A DNA stretch of 64,000 nt from NCBI GenBank assembly GCA_039105265.1, contig JAPFFF010000007.1, positions 2,480,001 through 2,544,000 on the forward strand, in the 5' to 3' direction. Every line of letters begins with the position of its first letter. Positions within the stretch are counted from its first letter, which is position 1. Of this stretch, positions 62,820 to 64,000 are shown piece after piece. The DNA is from Tritrichomonas musculus (taxonomy: Eukaryota > Parabasalia > Tritrichomonadida > Tritrichomonadidae). The notes beneath the pieces are model-generated. The model was given only the letters and a program-made list of their open reading frames with translations. It was not told the origin of the DNA and searched no databases. Position numbers and translations under genes: made by a program.

Positions 62820-62836
62820 TTTAGATGGAAAAAAAT

Positions 62837-63388
62837 TTACATCATATCTTCAAAGATGCGATTTCTCCTACCAATAGGTCTCATAGGTATATATTGAGGT
62901 TGTTGTTCTTCTTCATATTGTTGTGGCGGTTCTTCAGGAACATACTGTTGTCTTGGTTTACTCATCCTTTTATCAACAACCTCCTTTATCATACGTCTCT
63001 GTTCTTTCTTCTCTCGACTTATCTTCATTTCTTCACCTAGTGATTTTAGCTGTTTTAGTATTTCCTCATTCACAGTAGGGTCATAAACTTGGCTTTGTTG
63101 AGTTTTTCGAGGTTTTGGAGGTTTTCGTGCAGCTTTCGAACTTATTGGCTTTCTTGGCTTTTCTTCAAGTTCCTCATGTTCTTCACTGTCTGAGTTTTCT
63201 TGAGTTTCTTCGTTATTTTCACTTTCTGAGTTTTCTTGATATTCTCGAGTTATTGGAGTTTTTCGCTGTTTTACAATATACTTGTCTTTGGTTTTTGTAG
63301 GTAAAACTTCCCAATCTGGGTCATCCCTTCCATTCAACCATTTATGAATAACTGCAAGTCTCTTAGAACCTGTTAGATGTTTTGACAT
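62837..63388 (-). CDS. Polinton charged hypothetical protein, 183 aa
   Basis: It begins MSKHLTGSKRLAVIHKWLNG, followed by a basic stretch, a Glu/Ser-rich acidic segment (residues ~50-78), a Lys/Pro-rich segment and a charged helix, then a Pro/Gln-rich end. It is probably largely disordered. A core-packaging or scaffold role is possible but unproven. It lies 17 bp upstream of the capsid gene. Confidence 0.5.
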   Translation of the reverse strand: MSKHLTGSKRLAVIHKWLNGRDDPDWEVLPTKTKDKYIVKQRKTPITREYQENSESENNEETQENSDSEEHEELEEKPRKPISSKAARKPPKPRKTQQSQVYDPTVNEEILKQLKSLGEEMKISREKKEQRRMIKEVVDKRMSKPRQQYVPEEPPQQYEEEQQPQYIPMRPIGRRNRIFEDMM

Positions 63389-63435
63389 TTAAAATAAACA
63401 AAAAAGTCCAAAAATTTAGTTTTTTTGAGTTTTCA

Positions 63436-63891
63436 TTAGATGTAGGTTCTCGCCCGATTGTTGGTAGTAAAGTCACTCTCTTGTAATGATCTAGACGAAA
63501 ATGCTGGCTTTTCAAGAGGTGCTCCAACTGATTCACCTTTTGCAGATTTATTAATTGATGATAAGGCAGTTTTCACTTTTCCATCTGGGACATATTTTAA
63601 TGCTGTGTCAGCTATGTTTGCTAATTTATTTCTTGTACTATCGCTCAAGTAGCTTTCACCAAGACCTCTCGCAACTGAACCAATAACACCAGCATGCTTG
63701 GTTAATCCACCTGCTGAAGCATCCAATATTTTACTTGCAAGACCTCCAGTAAAACTATCTGCAGCTCCCATTAATAATTTACCACCTAAACCTACTCCTC
63801 CTTTTATTATCGTTTGCCATGGAGAAAATTCTTTTTGTTTATCATAATTTGGCTTCCAATAATCTTCTACTGAATGACGTTGAATTCCCAT
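63436..63891 (-). CDS. Polinton Gly/Ala-rich amphipathic protein, 151 aa
   Basis: Residues ~25-85 are a Gly/Ala/Leu-rich series of amphipathic helices (IIKGGVGLGGKLLMGAADS and GGLTKHAGVIGSVARGLGES), followed by a basic tail. This recalls membrane-active minor virion proteins of the adenovirus pVI kind, but only by composition. It is open and ends 47 bp before the next minus-strand gene. Confidence 0.5.
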   Translation of the reverse strand: MGIQRHSVEDYWKPNYDKQKEFSPWQTIIKGGVGLGGKLLMGAADSFTGGLASKILDASAGGLTKHAGVIGSVARGLGESYLSDSTRNKLANIADTALKYVPDGKVKTALSSINKSAKGESVGAPLEKPAFSSRSLQESDFTTNNRARTYI

Positions 63892-63909
63892 TTAAAAAAT
63901 AATAAAAAA

Positions 63910-64000
63910 TTATTCAAAATAGTACTTATTAGCAGAAATATTCATTACGAACTTCTCATGTGGTTCTTTATGTTGTAGGTACTCAGCTACTGTCTGTTTA
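63910..64000 (-). CDS. Polinton gene, 3' end only
   Basis: An open minus-strand frame enters from the right edge and ends at a TAA at 63910-63912, giving the last 30 residues (ending ISANKYYFE). It is 18 bp from the ATG of the 63436-63891 gene. Too little is present to name it. Confidence 0.5.
   Translation of the reverse strand, partial: KQTVAEYLQHKEPHEKFVMNISANKYYFE

Larger units (their letters stand above)
44089..64000. mobile_element. Polinton/Maverick, left end and about 20 kb, looks whole in the window
   Basis: The family is shown by a protein-primed family-B DNA polymerase together with a major-capsid candidate and other virion-like genes. The left end is placed at 44089 because Polinton termini start with AG and the sequence AGTAGTATATACGAG there marks the change from AT-rich flank to GC-rich terminal DNA; this is inferred, since the right end and its matching target duplication are outside the window. 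All long frames within the window are open, so no breaks are seen and the copy should be young. Integrase, packaging ATPase and protease are not seen and may lie to the right. Confidence 0.85.

Overview
The window looks like a trichomonad (Parabasalia) nuclear genome, most likely Tritrichomonas or a close relative. The evidence is very AT-rich intergenic DNA, compact and nearly intron-free genes, BTB and R2R3-Myb proteins, a trichomonad-style Inr (TCA+1-Y-W) a few bases upstream of many start codons, one intron with GTATGT...ACTAAT...ACAG signals, and large MULE and Polinton/Maverick elements. The species is inferred from these features; no rRNA or other marker is present.

Layout. 1-731: 5' part of a host gene running off the left edge. 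2819-4150: BTB-like/coiled-coil gene. 4151-10639: a gene-poor AT desert with two inverted-repeat (MITE-like) elements. 10640-24241: the host gene cluster. It holds a small unknown gene, a TBC Rab-GAP, a membrane-anchored gelsolin-like protein, a short proteasome alpha subunit, a SHIPPO/ODF3-like flagellar protein, an unknown N/S-rich protein, a membrane-anchored P-loop NTPase, a CAMKL protein kinase interrupted by a 330-bp intron, and a BTB-BACK-discoidin protein. 24242-27363: AT desert with two related small elements. 27373-33930: a complete-looking MULE with a 9-bp target duplication, long inverted termini built from 15 and 10 copies of a 130-bp unit, and an open 736-residue transposase. 33940-37853: AT desert with one TA-flanked inverted-repeat element. 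37854-38363: R2R3-Myb gene. About 40440-43820: a heavily decayed Polinton. From about 44089 to beyond the right edge: a second Polinton whose frames in the window are all open.

The younger Polinton carries, left to right, two related very large structural proteins, a small plus-strand protein (possible minor capsid), a protein-primed family-B DNA polymerase, a proline-rich coiled-coil protein, several small unknown proteins including a bZIP-like basic protein whose 3' end has grown into a 19-bp minisatellite, a major-capsid candidate and two possible accessory virion proteins. Integrase, packaging ATPase and maturation protease are not seen; if present they would lie to the right of the window. 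The strongest leads are the MULE array termini, the paired giant Polinton proteins, a peptidase-like segment inside the Polinton polymerase, back-to-back Polinton start codons 3 bp apart, and a set of small elements ending in TTAAGG.
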